A stretch of 6,727 nucleotides of DNA from Vulcanococcus sp. SFB_649D_100_25 (GTDB taxonomy: Bacteria > Cyanobacteriota > Cyanobacteriia > PCC-6307 > Cyanobiaceae). Every line of letters begins with the position of its first letter. Within the stretch, counting starts at the first letter, position 1. The notes below the pieces were generated by a model that had not been told where the DNA came from, ran no database searches, and saw only the letters and a program-made list of their open reading frames with translations. Below, piece by piece: positions 5,960 to 6,727 of the stretch. The stretch is taken from positions 1 through 6,727 of the forward strand of contig JAURGL010000093.1 of assembly GCA_030833825.1 (NCBI GenBank), in the 5' to 3' direction. The position numbers and the translations under genes were made by a program.

Positions 5960-5966
5960 CCCCCTT
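5949..5966. terminator. GC-rich hairpin between convergent small gene and ssb
   Basis: A run of G (5950-5955), loop CTGA and CCCCCTT (5960-5966) form a stem of five G-C pairs, extended by a G-T and an A-T pair. The TGA of the small gene sits in the loop. It lies exactly between two convergent genes and so could end transcription from both sides. No real U tract follows on either strand (only TTAACT on the plus strand), so it is at best a weak or non-classical terminator. Confidence 0.4.
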
Positions 5967-5975
5967 AACTCCAGT

Positions 5976-6467
5976 TCAGAACGGAATCTCGTCCTCCCCC
6001 TCCGGCAGATCCGGCACCAGGGGAGCGGTGTTCCAGGTGGGAGGCTGCTGGGCGGCGGCTGGAGCAGCGGCAGGGACCCGGCTGGGGGCCTGACGGACTG
6101 GAGCCGGAGCTGACGACGGCGACGACACAGGCGCCGAAGACACGGGTGCTGCAGCTGATCCAGCGCCCCCAAGGGGATGCAGGCGCGACAGGGTGAATTC
6201 AGCACGCTTTTCCTTGACCCCGTCCTGACGGGTGACGGTGTTCATCCGCAGCCGCCCCTCGACCATCAGGCGCTGTCCGACCTGGACACGGTTCTGAAGG
6301 TCCTGCGCAAGACTTCCCCAGCCGACAACCTTCAGCTGGCCCGGAGGATCATCGGGGCGAAGACCATCGAACTGAACAGCCATCTCCGCCACCGGAGTTT
6401 GGTTGTCCTGGGTGTAGCGCACCTGGGGCGCCTCCAGCACTTCAACCTCCAGCAAGCAATGGTTCAC
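5976..6467 (-). CDS. ssb: Single-stranded DNA-binding protein (SSB)
   Basis: SSB coats exposed single strands during replication, recombination and repair, and recruits partner enzymes (PriA in other bacteria) through its acidic tip. The 163 residues show an OB-fold domain (about 1-98) with the cyanobacterial-style start VNHCLLEVEVLEAPQVRYTQ, then LKVVGWGSLAQDL (45-57), VGQRLMVEGRLRMNT (63-77) and FTLSRLHPLG. A flexible Ala/Pro/Ser linker (99-150) and the C-terminal tip EGEDEIPF (156-163), the canonical partner-binding peptide, follow. The start is GTG 6467, matching the usual MNHCLLEVEV opening. The frame stays open to 6653, but that part runs antisense through cobK and is Pro-rich noise. 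No Shine-Dalgarno sequence is visible before the GTG. The gene is divergent from cobK, with 71 bases between them. All parts expected for a working SSB are present. Confidence 0.95.
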   Translation of the reverse strand: MNHCLLEVEVLEAPQVRYTQDNQTPVAEMAVQFDGLRPDDPPGQLKVVGWGSLAQDLQNRVQVGQRLMVEGRLRMNTVTRQDGVKEKRAEFTLSRLHPLGGAGSAAAPVSSAPVSSPSSAPAPVRQAPSRVPAAAPAAAQQPPTWNTAPLVPDLPEGEDEIPF

Positions 6468-6527
6468 AGGACAGGGCAGAGGCAGGGGGCCACATCCTGA
6501 TGCAAGCTCTGGAATTTCACCAGGGGG

Positions 6528-6531
6528 GGAG
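6528..6531 (+). promoter_or_regulatory. Shine-Dalgarno sequence for cobK
   Basis: GGAG at the end of a run of seven G lies seven bases before GTG 6539, the clearest ribosome-binding site in the window. It is the main reason for choosing GTG 6539 over the in-frame ATG 6500. Confidence 0.5.
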
Positions 6532-6538
6532 ATCCGGC

Positions 6539-6727
6539 GTGGGCTGCTCCATCTGGTTGCTCTCTGGAACCGGTGATGGGCCTCCCCTGGCGCAGGACCT
6601 TCTGCAACGGGGCTGGAGGGTCCATGTGGGTGTGGTGACTCCGGAAGCGGCACGGGCCTATGGATCCCATCCCCGCCTGAGCGTGCAGATCGGGGCCCTG
6701 GAACAGGATGGGGCTGTGGCTGCGGTG
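6539..6727 (+). CDS. cobK: Precorrin-6A (cobalt-precorrin-6A) reductase, N-terminal part (partial)
   Basis: The frame from GTG 6539 runs 63 codons to the window edge without a stop: MGCSIWLLSGTGDGPPLAQD, then LLQRGWRVHVGVVTPEAARAYGSH across residues 21-44. The opening beta strand plus the GTGDGPPLA nucleotide-binding loop, followed by RGWRVHVGVVT, is the N-terminal signature of CobK/CbiJ, in the form I recall from cyanobacteria (WLLSGTGEGPPLA). The enzyme uses NADPH to reduce the precorrin-6A macrocycle to precorrin-6B during corrin synthesis in the cytoplasm; picocyanobacteria are known to make pseudocobalamin. An in-frame ATG at 6500 would add 13 residues of unconvincing sequence (MQALEFHQGGRSG). 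No true methionine codon lies near the conserved strand. The C-terminal catalytic half lies outside the window, so integrity cannot be judged. Confidence 0.85.
   Translation, partial: MGCSIWLLSGTGDGPPLAQDLLQRGWRVHVGVVTPEAARAYGSHPRLSVQIGALEQDGAVAAV

Noticed and set aside
5417..6205. 262-residue Pro/Leu/Arg-rich minus-strand frame
   Set aside because: It spans the DUF2854 gene, the small gene and the ssb tail in the wrong frame; its composition is typical of a shadow.
6468..6653. 62-residue N-terminal extension of SSB
   Set aside because: It is proline-rich and antisense to the cobK start, and SSB proteins of this type begin at the NHCLLEVEV motif.
1..6727. Mobile element, CRISPR array, phage, toxin-antitoxin or other novel multi-gene system
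   Set aside because: All larger frames are core housekeeping or conserved cyanobacterial families in their usual order; there are no transposase motifs, regular spaced repeats, or composition breaks by eye.

Overview
The window looks like a piece of core genome from a GC-rich picocyanobacterium (the Synechococcus/Cyanobium group). The evidence is the gene set and order (principal sigma factor rpoD facing priA, then a DUF3153 protein, argB, a DUF2854 protein, ssb and cobK), which I recall from marine Synechococcus and Prochlorococcus. Typical cyanobacterial protein signatures and the strong GC bias by eye agree with this. I saw no perfect HIP1 octamer (GCGATCGC), which also fits that group. 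The assignment is from memory and inspection, not from a search.

Layout: bases 1-380 hold the N-terminal part of a sigma factor on the minus strand, running off the left edge. A 464-base non-coding stretch (381-844) with several short perfect hairpins separates it from the divergent priA gene (845-3112, plus strand). PriA ends against a convergent minus-strand group, with the two stop codons overlapping. Reading in the direction of transcription (right to left), that group is a DUF2854 membrane protein (5745-5188), argB (5144-4254) and a two-membrane-segment DUF3153-like protein with an N-terminal TPR-like region (4233-3109). A small helical protein (5744-5959, plus) diverges from the DUF2854 gene, and their start codons overlap in the palindrome CATG. 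It converges on ssb (6467-5976, minus) across a GC-rich hairpin. The right edge holds the first 63 codons of cobK (plus strand), divergent from ssb.

Functionally, rpoD (transcription), priA (replication restart) and ssb (single-strand DNA binding) are genome-maintenance genes. argB is the committed step of arginine synthesis, and cobK belongs to corrin (pseudo-B12) synthesis. The DUF2854, DUF3153 and small helical proteins have no assigned function. Close packing suggests that DUF2854, argB and DUF3153 are co-transcribed.

I find no mobile element, tRNA, rRNA, CRISPR array, phage gene or defence system. No complete new biological system can be supported here. The points most worth a second look are the overlapping divergent start codons at 5743-5746, the composite DUF3153 protein, the histone-H1-like tail of the sigma factor, and the structured rpoD/priA intergenic region.
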